From Nageia nagi (lineage: Eukaryota; Pinophyta): a stretch of DNA of 64,000 nucleotides. This document shows positions 23,936-36,309 of the stretch, piece by piece. The position numbers and the translations under genes were made by a program. The notes under the pieces are model-generated. The model was not told the DNA's origin. It ran no database searches and saw only the letters and a list, made by a program, of their open reading frames with translations. Numbering within the stretch: the stretch's first letter is position 1; each line of letters starts with the position of its first letter. The stretch lies in assembly GCA_050084985.1 (NCBI GenBank), contig JBITNC010000001.1, positions 201,314,001 through 201,378,000 on the forward strand. The letters are read 5' to 3'.

Positions 23936-24714
23936 TTTTATCACCTAAAATTAATTTATGTATTTAATTTAATACATTAGAAAATATGTGCTTGCACTTA
24001 TATATTTAGTTCAAGAATATTAATGTTATTTTGGATATGATCAATATATATATTATCGACTTACTATATTCTTATTTATGTAGGTACATGTCATCTAAAG
24101 AGTAGGTCATATTATTATCTATATAAATAGGGACTAATAGTAAGTCCATATCAAGAAGATACATGATCCCATATTTGTGTTGATGATGGCAGTCTTTTAG
24201 GTGTCTCTTGACACTACCATTCAAGGGCTGGATTAGTGTACTTCCTTATACTGGTATCCTTGCAATTCTAAGCTTATCTGAGTATCAAATTGAGGCCATT
24301 AGTGGAGGCATAGATTCGATTCAAAATGGACTATAGTATAACAAAGATTGTTGATGTTCCCTATAGATAAAAGCAAACTGTTGATGCTCCTTTCAAGCAC
24401 AAAATAGACCACTTGTGGCCCTCTTTTTAGATCATCTTGCTTTATGAATTCGGATGCAGACTTCGTTTGTTGTTGAGGTTTTGTTAGTATCTTCCATTCA
24501 TCCATATCATGTACACTTCATGAGGTAAGTACATAAATTCAATCTTGTTTGGTAATATCATTTCAATTCTAGTTATTCATTATCTTCCATATTAGCTTAT
24601 CTTGTTATAAATTGCTATCTATTAGTTCAGAATTTACAAATAGATAAACATATCTTTTGGAACTATAGATATTTTAGTTATTTGCATTCTTGAATACACT
24701 TTTATTTGTAAACA
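23936..24714 (+). repeat. 3' LTR of element A
   Basis: Matches the 5' LTR base for base over most of its length and ends tttgtaaaca at 24714. The expected TG start appears as TT (23936-23937). The preceding purine-rich 'caaagtggagca' (about 23922-23933) is the probable polypurine tract. Confidence 0.82.
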
Positions 24715-25552
24715 TTGGTGACATGGCATATTGAAGGATGATTGAGCAACCATTGGCAAGGAGGCATGACCATGTGGTACAGTACATTTGTAATCTTCCT
24801 ATCGATCATATGGTGAATTCTCCATTTTGAATTGACTTCATTTTTTTTTCCTTTTCACTTCCATACTTTTTTGTAAATACCCTAGAGCTTGCTTTGTAAT
24901 CCTACAAAAAAAAAAAGAGGGGGAGAATTTTTGTTTTTAATATGCATTTTAAAAGTTTTCCTTTAATTATAGTTTCAATCTTGAGTTTATATTCAATTTG
25001 TTTGAGTAAAAATTTGGGGGTTTTATGTGATTAATTTTAATTTGTGGGGGATATTTGAAGTGTTTGAAGCTTTTTTCCCTTAGTTTGGTTTCATAATCAA
25101 TTTATTTTAGAAGATATTGTAGGGTAATGGGAATTTTGATAATTTTAATATAATTGATTTAAGAAAATGTTTCCCTAGCCTTATTTTTGTAGTCAATTCC
25201 TAGAAAAAGAGAATGTAGGTGTGAGTGATTTGTTGCATTTTGGATTTGCATTATATAATATTGGATTTTAGTTTGATGCTTACTCCATTTTATAATGTAT
25301 AAACCCGAGCCCATAACTATGTAATAAGATACCTTTGTAGGTTCTTGTATGTTTTTTTTTCAAGTGCAAATGGGGTGATTACCTTGAACATTTTATTTGA
25401 AGTATATGGTTTGCTTGCATTAGGGAAGGAAAAAAGTTTATTTTATAATAATTTTGATAAAAATATTTATAATGTATATTATTAATTTTTCATTTTGATT
25501 TGTATATATTATATGAGTTTTGATGAATTTTTATGCTTTATTTTATTTGCAG
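24715..25552. other. AT-rich non-coding spacer before the PMD pseudogene
   Basis: Poly-T and poly-A runs (24840s, 24905) and no supported coding sequence. Its right end, 'ttttatttgcag' at 25541-25552, looks like a splice acceptor in front of the PMD-like exon. Confidence 0.4.
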
Positions 25553-26400
25553 GATCGAAAACACCTAGTACATGGGGATCTAATGAAGTTAGAGGCCCTA
25601 GAGAGGTTGTGGGGTTGGATTTGATCCAAATAAGATAATGAGATTTTAGACTTTATCAATTTGTATGATTTGGTGATTGCTATCCATGTTTAGATTAACT
25701 TCCCATTACTTACCATATTGATAGAGCGTTGGAACTTAGATTCCAATAATTTTCACCTCTTAAATGATGATATGATCGTTACCTTGTTAGATGTTTATTG
25801 GATATGGCATGTATTGATTCGAGGGAGGCTAGTTTCCCATGCCTTGATTAGTGGCCTTCAAGAGAGGGAGACATTATTAGCCTAGTTGAAAGGCAATGAA
25901 GATCATGATTGGAAGCATTGTGTGACCTATGTTCACATAACCTATCAGTATGATCTGAGGGTGAGGAACCTCTGATTATTGATTGCATCCATTATTATCG
26001 CATTCTTGTGCCCAAATAAGAAGAATTTAATTTTTACTTTAGGTTTTATTTGGATTGTGAGAGACATTTATGCTAGGGGTACATTTTATGCATGGGGACC
26101 ATGCACTATATCCTAGCTCTATCATGGCTTACACCACATATTCACAATGGGTAAGTACAATATCACAGTGGCACATGCATCACTTCTATAAGTTTAGGAA
26201 TATGAGCACATTACCATGTTCAAGCTTGTTGGACTTGTTAGGCAGTTGAATGATGCTACAGACCTTGCTATGTATTGTTGTGTATCTATTTTAGGCTATT
26301 TTCAAGCTCCTTACGATATTGAGGTGAGGATGAGGGAGATTGATAGCCTCTAGGGTGAGGATATTATATGAGCAACATATCAGGACTATGATTGAGATGA
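25553..26400 (+). pseudogene. Plant mobile domain (PMD) pseudogene
   Basis: One plus-strand frame from 25721 reads IERWNLDSNNFHL, then DDMIVTLLDVYWIWHVLIRG, closely following the PMD pattern 'ERW.PETHTFHLP.GEMT.TL.DV..L..LPI.G'. About 230 codons continue in the same frame without an indel, interrupted only by stops (A*LK, NL*LL, IS*LY, LL*V*EYE). A later part, IYARGTFYAWGPCTIS, fits the 'Y.WG...L..LY' region of the domain. PMD proteins are plant-specific, related to transposon-encoded proteins, and best known from MAIN/MAIL1, which act in gene silencing. It lies just left of element B's 5' LTR and outside it, perhaps as part of an older element B landed in. Possibly a host PMD gene relic instead. 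Confidence 0.6.
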
Positions 26401-26695
26401 GTATACCCTCCATATGACTTGGGTAAGGCAACATTATTTTTTACAAATAAGGTGAAGAGGGGTAGAGCCCTACTATTCAAGTCACGTATTGTGATAGTTT
26501 AGATTGACCTAGGATATCCCAATGGGTGTTAGGTACCATCTAAGTTAGAGACATGATACCGATGCCCCATAGGATACATTGGTTATTCCTATATAAAGGA
26601 GTACATAGGAGGAGACACTTGAGGTGGACAAAGTAATAATAGTTTCATTTACCCTTGATGTTGTTCTAGGGTATGAGGTATGGTGGGAAGGCATT
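26401..26695 (+). other. Left flank of element B
   Basis: May be the degraded C-terminal part of the PMD pseudogene. It ends 'atggtgggaaggcat', purine-rich, directly before the LTR. That would also suit a polypurine tract if the adjoining LTR were a 3' LTR of another element. Confidence 0.3.
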
Positions 26696-27681
26696 GTAAA
26701 CACCTAAAAATCATTCATTTGCCTAGCTTAGGTGACTCATGATGATTTGATCCATCTTATAGCCTATCATGGTCCTATCAAACCTTCATCCCAATTCAAT
26801 TGCATTTACATGGTTAATTTTGGTAACTTAGCCTCTTGTTACCACCTAATCAATCTTAGCACTAACCAGTCCATCGATTAGGGAATTGGTTGATTGGTTA
26901 GGTTAAACCCTAATCGACTCATCAGCTAGTAATTATCATATAAAGGTCATTTCAAAATCATTTTCCAAGAATAATAAATCATTACCCAATGGATATTCAT
27001 GAGCTCTTGCATGTTCATCCTACTCCTAACTATGTACTCAAACTTTGTAACCTACTACCTTCCTTTTGAGCTCAATGCATCATTTCCAAGGCAAAAAAAG
27101 TAACTATTATCTTCATCTTGCAAAGAGAATTTTGGGTAAAATATTATGTTTTGGATCTTTATGGTGATTAACTTTGTTTCAAGGGTTTTGTAGGTTCCAA
27201 AGGTCACTCAAGATCATCTAATCATATCAGTTTTGGTTATTTTACTAACTCAATTGAACATGGTTGCATTTTAGTATTTCTAGGCTAGTATCTTGTAGAC
27301 TTAGGCTAGGATATTTTAGTTTGTTTTAATCACCAGCTTAATCGTTTTGGATTTTATACTAGCTTGCATTATAGACATTGAGGTATTTTCAAATACCTTT
27401 TTGGCTCAAGATTTGGAGGTTTACAAGGAAACTAGTCAAATCTTGCTTAGTTTTAGGGTCTTAAGGACCTAGAACTTAAGAGCCTCATTTTGTCTTTGTT
27501 TTTGTAGGTCATTTGATATGTTGGATATTACATAAAAAGGAAAAATCTCTAAACCCTAACTATATTTTTTGATTTCATTACTATCTCATTATATTTCAAG
27601 CAATATTTTAGATATTATAGCATAAGCATTCCAAAAGAGACCCTAGGTGCGGGTTCTCATTACCTTTTGGAGGATTCTACA
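26696..27681 (+). repeat. 5' LTR of element B
   Basis: Starts tgtaaacacctaaaaatcattc, like element C's LTR (tgtaaacaccctaaaaattc), and ends ttctaca just before a primer site. A TATA box (tataaag, 26939-26945) is present. The middle differs from C's LTR, so B and C are subfamilies. Confidence 0.65.
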
Positions 27682-27684
27682 AAT

Positions 27685-27702
27685 TGGAGATCATGGTGGG
27701 AC
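27685..27702 (+). promoter_or_regulatory. Primer binding site of element B
   Basis: tggagatcatggtgggac lies three bases after the LTR. It aligns with C's site (tggtgatcacgatgggac) and follows the same TGG.GA....G.TGGGAC pattern, probably tRNA-Arg (inference). Confidence 0.5.
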
Positions 27703-29107
27703 CTTCCTTGATTCAAGACTTGCAACCATAAAAGATTTTTCTTTCCTTTTCTCCTTGTTTTATGTGTTTTCATTGATGCTTTCTTTCCAAGTTTTCAAAT
27801 AGTTTCATGTATTGACTTGGACTAAATATTTTAAGGGAACATTTTTAACAAGTTCAAGACCAAACCCTAAAAATTTAGAGTCATGAAAGTCAAATAGTTT
27901 CTTGTAGATTGGTTCACAAAGTATAGCCAATCTCATGTAGATTGATTAAGGTTTCAAATGTGCAAACTATTAGCTAGTCCTAACCCCATTAGCCCCTCTT
28001 TGTTAAATGATCTAGTCTGTACTGGTTAGGGTTATCTTAGAGTTTTAGCTAGTTTATTTCATTTCTCAGGAAGTGTCATAGCTTCTTGACCCTGTAACTA
28101 TTTGGCAGTAGTCCATTATAAGCATTTAAACTTCTAGGTTATTCACTTATTATTTTATTTAGAATTTTTAACTTAGATTTAAAAAATTTCTACATACCAC
28201 TATGACTAGCTAGTTGGATGTTTGATCAGTCCACCAGTTGGTGCTGCTAGCTAGTTTGCATTATACCATCTAGGATTAGAGATTTTACTACAAGTATTCT
28301 AGCTTATGAGAGCTTGGAATTGGAGTACCCTAGGTATTTATCCCTCTTTTCATGCTATAGAATATGACTTATGTGCTGTGTGCATCCTAAGGCAACTATT
28401 TTTTTTTATTTTCACTTTATTTTGCTAGTGAAAAGAAATGAAATTTGAAAAGAAAAAGTTTTTTTTTTAATTTCTTGTATTAGTGAAATCAAAATTATCC
28501 TTGAGATGGAGTGTTTCTTTTTGAAATCATTTTGTTCTTTCATTTTGAAAAAAAAGTAAATATTGAAGGGATTAGTTGCATTTGCATGTATTTAGTTACA
28601 TCTCATATTTGCTTTATCATACTTGCATTAATATCACATGAGCCTATGCTTGAGCTAGGGAACATGGATTTCACCACCATAGTTCAGTTCTATTTCAAAG
28701 ATCATGAACAAAGTCAAAAACCTAATTTGAGCTGTTAAACGATTCACTCCCCTAGAGATTGAGCCTTACCCAAAAACACTTGACTAGGTTCATCTAAGAA
28801 AAATAATCAAGAGGTCAAAGAATCTTAAAATCAGTCTCACTAATAAGATAATTATCTTAATTGAACAAGAAGGAACTAGACTAGATAATCACCATTGCTA
28901 TCTTTTACACTATTATTATCTTGCATATAGGATTGATATTTTGAAAAGATCATCCTAGGGTTGTGTGCTTTAGATTTGCATTCATTAAAATAAGATCATA
29001 AAATTTGTTTTAGGCTTTATGTTTATTTGTTTTCTCTTTTTTGGCACCATTGGGATATTTTGCTTTATGCAATATTATTTGCTTAAGTCCTTATTTGTGT
29101 TCTTAGT
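27703..29107 (+). other. Long leader of element B
   Basis: Untranslated region between primer site and gag, AT-rich, with no supported ORF. Long leaders are usual in Tat/Ogre elements. Confidence 0.5.
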
Positions 29108-31760
29108 ATGGAAGGTGAATCCCATAGTTCAATGGAGAATAGATCACAAGCTAGGGCTAGGCAAACAAGGTTTTGACAATCCAACCATCCATCCCAACCA
29201 CCTTAACCTCATGCATCCCAACCACTTTCACCTCATGTTTTTGAACCATCCTATGTCCCATCCTCCCCACCTAGACATACTTCCATATCATTCCATCAAG
29301 AGGATCCATAATTCTACAAAGATTTGCAAGTAAGTCTACATAGGAACCCCTTGTATGGTGATGTTAGTTCTTCAAATCATGTGGAGGCTATCCATTATGA
29401 TCCTCCTTATGAGGATCAACTCTTATCAAGTGATCCTCATATCTAAGACCTTTTTCACCAATTTAAGTCTAGACAACCTTTTGGTTCTAGGTCTTCATCA
29501 TCCCATGTTTCCAACATGGATAACCAATCTCTTGCCAATCCTCCATCTCCCATGGAAGTAGGGACAAGGGTGTCACAACCTTTTCCCACTCCTTCCTTAC
29601 CCCTTGTTATCACTATGGCTACTTCACTCCATAGGTCAAATATGTAATCCCTTCCTAATCCTTATAATGTCATTTATCATTATGATCCCACCTATGGCAA
29701 TCCTCCACCTTCCCATATCCCATCATCTTCTATTTATCGCCCACCATAAGAACCTCCAAAGTATCCTGCTACCTTATTATGTAGAATGAAGGCCCATAAG
29801 ATTCTTTTCTAAGATGATATGGAGAGAAGAGAGTGGTCTTCTTTTGTCCCTCCTCCCTTTTCTCCAAGGCAAGCTCAATAATTTCATCAAGCTTACCTCA
29901 AGCTCCATTGATTTCTCAAGTGGACCATTTAGTCTAATCTTCTTGTCCATAAGTTGAACCCAGTAGTTTGATACCATCAAGTGCTCCCATCATGATGATG
30001 AGGAGAAAGCCCAAATATTTGAAGAGCGATATAGGCTTCAAATGGTCAATATATTTGCACAAGTTGTGGAAACCCATCAAGAGCAAGAGGTAAATATCAA
30101 TCCATAAGGATTGAGGATTGCAACTCCTCCCCAAGTTGCTATTATCAATCAACCTTATGCATCTTATCAAAAATAGCCTATAGCACCTAGCAACATGATA
30201 AACCCTAATCATCAAGAAATCTTTCTATCATATGTGCCACCTAACATTCCTCAACCTAGGGTGCATATTAATGTATTGTCTCAAGCTCCTCCTTTTAAAG
30301 TTATTATACCAACATATGCTCATTCTCAAATTCCTAACCACATACAAGCATATTTTGGTGCCAAACCAAGGAGGCTTACTCCCACCCAAAAATATTTCTA
30401 ATATTTTCAACACGTCTAAGATCCATCCCTTAAAAAAACTCAATTTCCTTATCAAGGTTTGCATAATCAAATAGCTTAAAGGCTTGTAGGTTGACCCCAC
30501 CATACACCACAAGTGAGTGTTATCCCAACATAACAAGTTTATCAATGCCAAGGGAAACCTCAAGCAACCAATTATTAGTAAGGTTTAGGCTATCAAGTTG
30601 TTGGCTCTTTTCCTCCATCCACTCCTCATGATGAGATTCTTAAGAAGTTGCAAGAGATGGAGCAAATACTTAATGATCAAGGTAAGTCAAAGCTATCTTA
30701 TGGATCTATTTGTAATGAACTAGTCCATCAATACATCTTAATCAAGGATTTTCCTTACAAGTTTGAAGTTGCCAAAATGGATAAATTCAAGGGAAAGGAG
30801 GATCATAAGGAATATATAAGGCAATTCAAGTACTCTAGTTACATCATAGCTAATGATGATATTCTTATGTTAAGAACCTTCCCTATGAAATTTATGGGGC
30901 AAGCCTTGGATTGGTATAATAACTTTCCTCAACATAATACCTTCTCTTTTGAGAAATTGGCTAATCAATTTCTAGATCATTTTGGGATAAACACTAGAAA
31001 GAGAGCTTCTATCAAGGATTTGAGCAAGTTATCCCAATTTGATGATGAGTCAATATCAGATTATGTATGTCATTGGAGAGTATTTATAATCAATATTTCC
31101 TATACATTGCCTCAAGAAGAGTTGGTCAAGTTGTTCTCAAGGAGTTGCAACAAGCACATTTCTTCTATCCTACAAATTCAAAGGAATATTACCTTTGAAG
31201 ATGCCTTAGCTCAAGAAAATATCATTGAAGAAGTTAAAATCCAAGAGGGTGAAATAAATATAAGGAATAAGGATAATAATAATAAAAAAAAACTCACAAC
31301 ATGGTGGTAATTCCAACCAATCTCAACCTAGGCCACAATCAAACTAAGTCACATGCAGTTAATCAAACACAACCCATACTAGAACTAGCATCTCCTATGC
31401 AAAGAAAAAACCAACCAAGAAGCCAATACCAACAACAAGATCAAGAAAATATAATCAAGGAAATAAAAAAAATCAAGGTAATCAAGATAATAATCAACCA
31501 AAGCCTCTTAGACCACTAAGTCAATCACAATAACAATAAAGGAATTAGACACCATTAGTAGAGCCCATTGAGAATATACTCAAGAAGCTTTTAGATGCTA
31601 AACTAATTATGCTTCCTAATATTGGGCAAAAGGACCCTAATGATGCAAGGCCATAATGGTATACGGATGATGCATTTTGTGCCTTCCATCATTAAAGAGA
31701 ACATGTAGCCAACAAGTGTCAAAATTTGAGGGCCATAGTCCAAAGATTAATTATTGATGG
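29108..31760 (+). pseudogene. gag of element B
   Basis: Starts at ATG 29108 (MEGESHSSMENRSQARARQT). A Pro/Ser/His-rich N-terminal part follows with stops (for example in QTRF*QSN). After at least one frame change, a capsid domain is open at 30648-31310: FPYKFEVAKMDKFKGKEDHK, then FPMKFMGQALDWYNNFP, FEKLANQFLDHFG and SISDYVCHWRVF, the Retrotrans_gag pattern. A zinc-knuckle relic lies near 31675-31720 (CAFHH*REHVANKC; C-X2-H-X4-H-X4-C with one stop). The same capsid text occurs in element C at 59355-59609. Confidence 0.78.
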
Positions 31761-32109
31761 TCACATATCCATAGGAGCATCCCAAAATTAACCCAATATG
31801 GATCTAGTAGTATATTAAAATCCTCTACTACGGAATGGTACCAACATAAACCAAGTAAGTACCATGGATTCCATATTAAGACAAGTAATGCATGGTGGTC
31901 CCTTACCTATTGAGTTTATTGGTATGATGGGCATAGAGCAAGTTTATGTTACTACTCATATAGGAAGGGGAGGTGAGAGAGCACCTCCACCTAGAGACAC
32001 AAGAGTACAACAACCCACATAACCAATCAATATCTAAGTGTCATCACAACCTTCTAGACTAATCATCATAGTTCAAAATTAGTTGGAACAATAATTACGA
32101 TTAACTCCT

Positions 32110-32650
32110 AGTAATTTATCATTATGAGATTTGTTACAACAATACAAGGCTCATAGTGATGCCTTGAATGATATCCTTAAGATCATTGAGTTGTCTAATG
32201 ATGATCCTAATGCCTTTGTGGAATTTTGTATGGTAGTTCAAGATTATATGAAGCCTTCTATCACTTTCTATATAGATGAGGTATATCATATCCCAACATC
32301 ATATAAGAAGCATCCAACCATTTACATTTGTTGCACACATAGATGGTAAAGGAGTTAAGATAGTCATAATTAATGAAGGGTAAACTATCAATGTTGTATC
32401 TACAGTGGCATTTCAAAATCTTGGTATACCTATATCATACTTGAGTGCTCACACCTTGGCCATCAAGGCCTTCAACAACACTTTATATACCACCTTGGGA
32501 GTTGTTATGATTCTTATTAAGGTTGGAGTGAGATCAGTTCCTATAACTTTTCATGTTGTGGAGGGTGAGATGTAGTATAACATTATTTTAGGCCAACCTT
32601 GGATTGATGAGATGGAGGATGTCTCATCCTTGAGGCATAATTGCTGCAAG
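32110..32650 (+). pseudogene. Protease region of element B
   Basis: After a helical lead-in (LLQYKAHSDALNDILKIIEL, with LLQQ at its start), a frame near 32340-32610 reads HIDGKGVKIVIINEG*TINV, then AIKAFNNTLYTTLGV and VVEGEM*YNIILGQPWID. The last matches 'VVEGEMQYNLLLGRS' in C. The catalytic D-x-G appears as N-E-G, so the active Asp is lost. Confidence 0.65.
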
Positions 32651-34105
32651 CATTTGTATGGTGGTAATACCTATTACATCCAAGTGGATCCTGACCCCTT
32701 TAGCCATTGCAACCTTATTCATGATCCCGATCCATTTTCTATACTAAATTTGTTTCCCATCACTATCCTTATGAACAATAATCCCAATCAAGAATCATCT
32801 AGTTCATAAGGCCCCTAATCCTTGTATCCTTGTCCTAGTCAATCTCTTGGCTCACAGTGTTCATCCTTATCACCTCCATTAGATATACCTCACCCTACAC
32901 ATCCTAATGGTAAATCACCCATCAAGTATTCATCATCACAATCATCAAGTTTGAGTCCTCAAGTCAAGAAGCCTCAATCTAAGCCCACTCAACCTCAATC
33001 CTACAATCAAGTTCCCCCACCTCATGACCTTTTACTAGTTATTAGACATGCCACTTTGACTTCCCAAGAGGAAGAGTGTCTTACCTCTTCATTTGATCAT
33101 GTAACCTAGGATGAGGATGATGATTCTAATCCTTACCCTATTTTGGTATAATATGCAAACCTTAATATGGGGGACTATTAGATTGAGTATGTATAATGTA
33201 ACATTTAATCAATCAGGTATTTTAGCCAACCTTAGGATGCCTCCATTGATATTAGGTCTATGATTCTTTTAGGCCAAACTCCTTAGCAGTCTTTTTTCAT
33301 TTATGTTGGTGTTGATTCTCCATTTTATGTCCCTTTTGACCATCCTTTGAAAGAAAAGTTTTATGCCAAGATTGATTACTTGTATTATCCCAAGTTTATT
33401 TGATGATATTGTGAACATTGTAAATGGAAAGGTTATGGATTAGTAAAGTATGAAAAAGGTATGGTCAATGCCTTTGAAACTACATTTCAAGCTAATCATG
33501 ACAAACAAGGCCTTAGTTTCAAGGGTCCCAAATCTTCCATGCTTGAAAAGAAGTTTTCTAATCTCGATATCCATGATCAACCTTTTGATGTTGATGATAT
33601 TGGTCTATATTTTTGTCTTTATAATCCTATCTCATTGAATTATTCTATTCCTATAGATGTCTTTAATGACCCTTTATCTTCAAACATGATTATTTCTATC
33701 AATATGATCTTTCCTTGATCCTTTTTATCATCCCCTTGATGGTGAATCTTTGATTTTTGTTGATCTTGAATATGCAAATTTCTCCTTTCCACCATTAGGG
33801 TTATTTTCACCAAGAGATATTATGTTCCTCCTCATTTATCTCTTGATGAGGCATTCTTATTGAGTTTTGTGTTGTCTATCTCTAATCCTACTGAAGATGA
33901 TTACTCATATCTTCTTATCCTTAAGCTACTTGAAGAGGGGTCCCACATGCATGTTATGGGTCTAGTCAATATTGACATTAGTGATGATCCCAAAAACCCT
34001 AATATCATTTATGTAAATGATATTTTGAATGAGTCTGAGCATGACCTAGCTAGGTATATCAAGGTAAGGAGTAAGCTATCTATTACCTTATTCATACCCT
34101 TGTAA
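32651..34105 (+). pseudogene. Protease-RT linker of element B
   Basis: Pro/Ser/Gln-rich stretch (32822-33109), then less biased sequence. About 33860-34060 encodes DDYSYLLILKLLEEGSHMHV and ISDDPKNPNIIYVNDIL. C has NDYVYLPIFKQLMDGSHMHI and INDPMNPKIAYLGDIL in the same place before its RT. No enzyme is recognised. The similarity to C stops where RT should begin. Confidence 0.6.
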
Positions 34106-34136
34106 ATTACAAGGTTATATATATCTATATAGATCA

Positions 34137-34264
34137 TATTTACCTTACCATTATTTTTGTAACCAACAAATTACATCATTACATGCTTAATCATACAACT
34201 TAAGTAATTTCTCATGCTAATCCATTCCAACATATGATGAGTAAGTCTTATCATAATTCTTGTA
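34137..34264 (+). pseudogene. RNase H remnant of element B, left part
   Basis: IFVTNKLHHYMLNHTT*VIS, then ANPFQHMMSKSYHNS: the end of the first RNase H (tether). C has LRHYMLNHTTYVISKVDPLK in the same position. The whole RT and the start of RNase H are absent between this and the linker. It is interrupted by C's insertion. Confidence 0.65.
34260..34264. repeat. Target-site duplication of element C, left copy (ttgta)
   Basis: ttgta precedes the LTR end tgtgaaca. The same five bases follow the other LTR at 63383-63387. Confidence 0.75.
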
Positions 34265-34543
34265 TGTGAACACCTCATAATCTTCAACACAACAAACACT
34301 TAAACCACTCATGAGTATTCCAAGATCCAAAGCATTCAATACTAAATTTTCCTATGTTATATTATGACAAAATGATAAAAGCAAAGTGTAAGAATGATCC
34401 TTGACCTTCAATGATATCAATGTGTTGTTAAATCTAAAAAAGAAATAGCAATAAGGAAAGGGGACCTCAAATCACAAGTCCTTAAGACCTTGTGATTATC
34501 CAAAGTGGGATGAAATCCCAACTCTACAAGGTTGTAGATCCCT
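34265..34543 (-). repeat. 3' LTR of element C, distal part (split by D)
   Basis: Collinear with 62164-62450 (for example 'ccactcatgagtattc', 'gcattcaatactaaattttc', 'gatccttgaccttcaatgat', 'ccaaagtgggatgaaa'). Similarity breaks exactly at 34543, where element D starts, and resumes at 40436. Confidence 0.85.
34539..34543. repeat. Target-site duplication of element D, left copy (tccct)
   Basis: tccct directly precedes tgatacaatg. The second copy is at 40431-40435. The corresponding site in C's other LTR reads 'gatccccttagtc' without an insert. Confidence 0.85.
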
Positions 34544-34954
34544 TGATACAATGCTACAATTATGAAAGGGAGATATTGTAGAAATGTAAATGAATATCAA
34601 TTTGAATAAGAAAATGATAACTAATCTAATGGAAATAATAGAGCATGCACTAATAATAGAACACGAAATAGCAACAATAAGTAGATAAGGATAGAATTTT
34701 ATCAAATAGTAATAGAATCATAGGCCACTTCAAAGGGGCTACCTCCTTACAACTCCAAAAGTGAAAAAAATGTTCAAGATTCCATTTCTCCACACACTTC
34801 AACCTATTTATAATATACTAACCCTAACCCTAATAGTAATGCAAAATTAGGTCCTACCCTTACAATCATAATATTACGATTTATAATATAGGTTAATAAT
34901 TTAAGTAAAATAACTAATACTAATACTAAAATCATAGGATATGGGATCTTAACA
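34544..34954 (-). repeat. 3' LTR of element D
   Basis: On the minus strand starts tgttaagatcc and ends gcattgtatca. It matches 40033-40430. A minus-strand TATA box (tataaata) lies at 34805-34812, next to 'aaccctaaccctaat'. Confidence 0.88.
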
Positions 34955-34967
34955 TGCCACCCCTCTT
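34955..34967 (-). other. Polypurine tract of element D
   Basis: Minus-strand aagaggggtggca lies directly before the LTR start tgttaag, as expected for plus-strand priming. Confidence 0.75.
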
Positions 34968-36150
34968 GGGATGAAGCTTTGTCCTCAAAGCTTGAATTGT
35001 GAAAACTATTACTGTAGCTGATGAAGTATTTCCCATGTTGCATCTTCAGGTGCCATTGATCCAAAACTACCTTAGGTACAACTATCATTTATCCATCCTA
35101 TGCTAACTCAGATAATTATGTCTAAACCCAAACCTCTAATCTGACCACTTTCTTGAGATAAGAGATATGAAATATTGGGTAAATTTTAGAAGAAGCAAGA
35201 AGCTTCAATTTGTATACAATTGGGCCAATGTGTTGTAACACCTTATAGGGACCATAAAACTTTGAGGCCAATTTTTAAGGATTTTTGGTGATAAGGTTGC
35301 AGCCTCAGAAAGACCATGTCATCTACCTAGAACTCCCTGTCTACATGTTGTTGATTAGCCTATTATTTCATATGATGTTGAGATATCTAATGGTTATCCT
35401 TGAGAAAATAAAGAATATCATCCTAAGTAACTAAAGTGGGCTCAATTACCTAAACTTCACTACTACCTACAACATACAAGGTGACTATTAGTGAAGCTTG
35501 ACCATACACTACTTCATAGGGGTTCATCTTGCTGGTAGAATGATAAGATGTATTATACCACCACTTGACCAAGGGAAGACATTGTACCTAATGCACGGGT
35601 TATGCTAAAGCAAAATAATATAAATATGTTTCTAAACAATTATTGACAATTTTAGTATAACCATCAATTTGCAGGTGATATGCTAAGCTCATATTTAGTT
35701 GGGTACCTTGCAGCTTGAAAAGCTCTTACTAAAAATGGCTTGTAAAAGTGGGATCACAGTCATTGACAATCATTTTTGACCTACCATGTAGTTTAAAAAT
35801 TATATCTAAGAATAATTGTGCCACTATCACTACCTTGTAAGCATGAGCTAATGAACCAAAATGAGCACATTTGGATAACCGATCAACCACCACTAGAATA
35901 ATTGATTCATAGTTGGATTTAGGAAGACCAATAAAATCCATCAAGATATCAATCCATGTACGATTAGGTATGGAAAAAGGCTAAAGGAGTATCAGAGTAC
36001 CCACCATCTCACCTTTTTATCATTAACACACATCATAAGCTACCAAAAATTGCTTGATATCCAATTTCATACTTGCCCAATATAATGATCGTGCCACCTA
36101 TTTTTAAGTTTTTAGAAATTCATCATGTCCTGATGTAGGTGTGGAATGCA
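34968..36150 (-). pseudogene. Integrase of element D with chromodomain-like tail
   Basis: The core near 35944-35729 reads MMDFIGLPKSNYESIILVVV, then DRLSKCAHFGSLAHAYKV and VNDCDPTFTSHF. The catalytic Asp of 'DFI' and of 'DCDP' are visible; this is the '.DFI.GLP.S.G...I.VVVDR.SK..HF' text of chromovirus integrases. The C-terminal part (about 35300-35000) gives [19 protein letters not shown] and ATWE. ATWE is the aromatic end of a chromodomain, followed by EDKASSQEG in another frame. Frameshifts and stops make it inactive. Confidence 0.75.
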
Positions 36151-36309
36151 ATTTGATAAGTATTTTTGATTTACATTTTGAAGGAGATGGTAAAAAATTT
36201 GGCCTTTGAATCTCAAAATACCATCATGCCATGTGTGGTGTGGTTTACTTGTAGGATCTTGAGTGATTTGTTTTAACAATTCTTGGATGGAGCTATATTT
36301 TACCCACTC

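Larger units (their letters stand above)
16449..24714 (+). mobile_element. Element A: Ty3/gypsy LTR retrotransposon, Tat/Ogre-like
   Basis: About 8.3 kb bounded by two LTRs of about 790 and 780 bp that agree closely but differ at roughly one base in ten by eye. Order of domains is gag, protease, RT, RNase H, a second RNase H, integrase, which is the Ty3/gypsy order. The extra RNase H before integrase is known for the Tat lineage. A TGG.GA-type primer site follows the 5' LTR. All coding parts contain stops, mostly TAG or TAA, so the element is dead. No target-site duplication was found: the five bases before 16449 (ctaat) and after 24714 (ttggt) do not match, so one end may be damaged. Confidence 0.85.

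Noticed and set aside
16444-24719. Target-site duplication for element A ('attg' at both ends)
   Set aside because: attg occurs near both ends (16447-16450 and 24714-24717) but overlaps the TG..CA borders of the LTRs and is not flanking in the right register.
29777-30563. Minus-strand frames within element B's gag
   Set aside because: They are antisense shadows of the plus-strand gag reading, which carries the real domain text.
34813-34832. Telomere-like 'aaccctaaccctaat' in element D's LTR
   Set aside because: Only two short units, present in both LTRs beside the TATA box. The plant telomere unit is CCCTAAA, so this is promoter-proximal LTR sequence, not an interstitial telomere.
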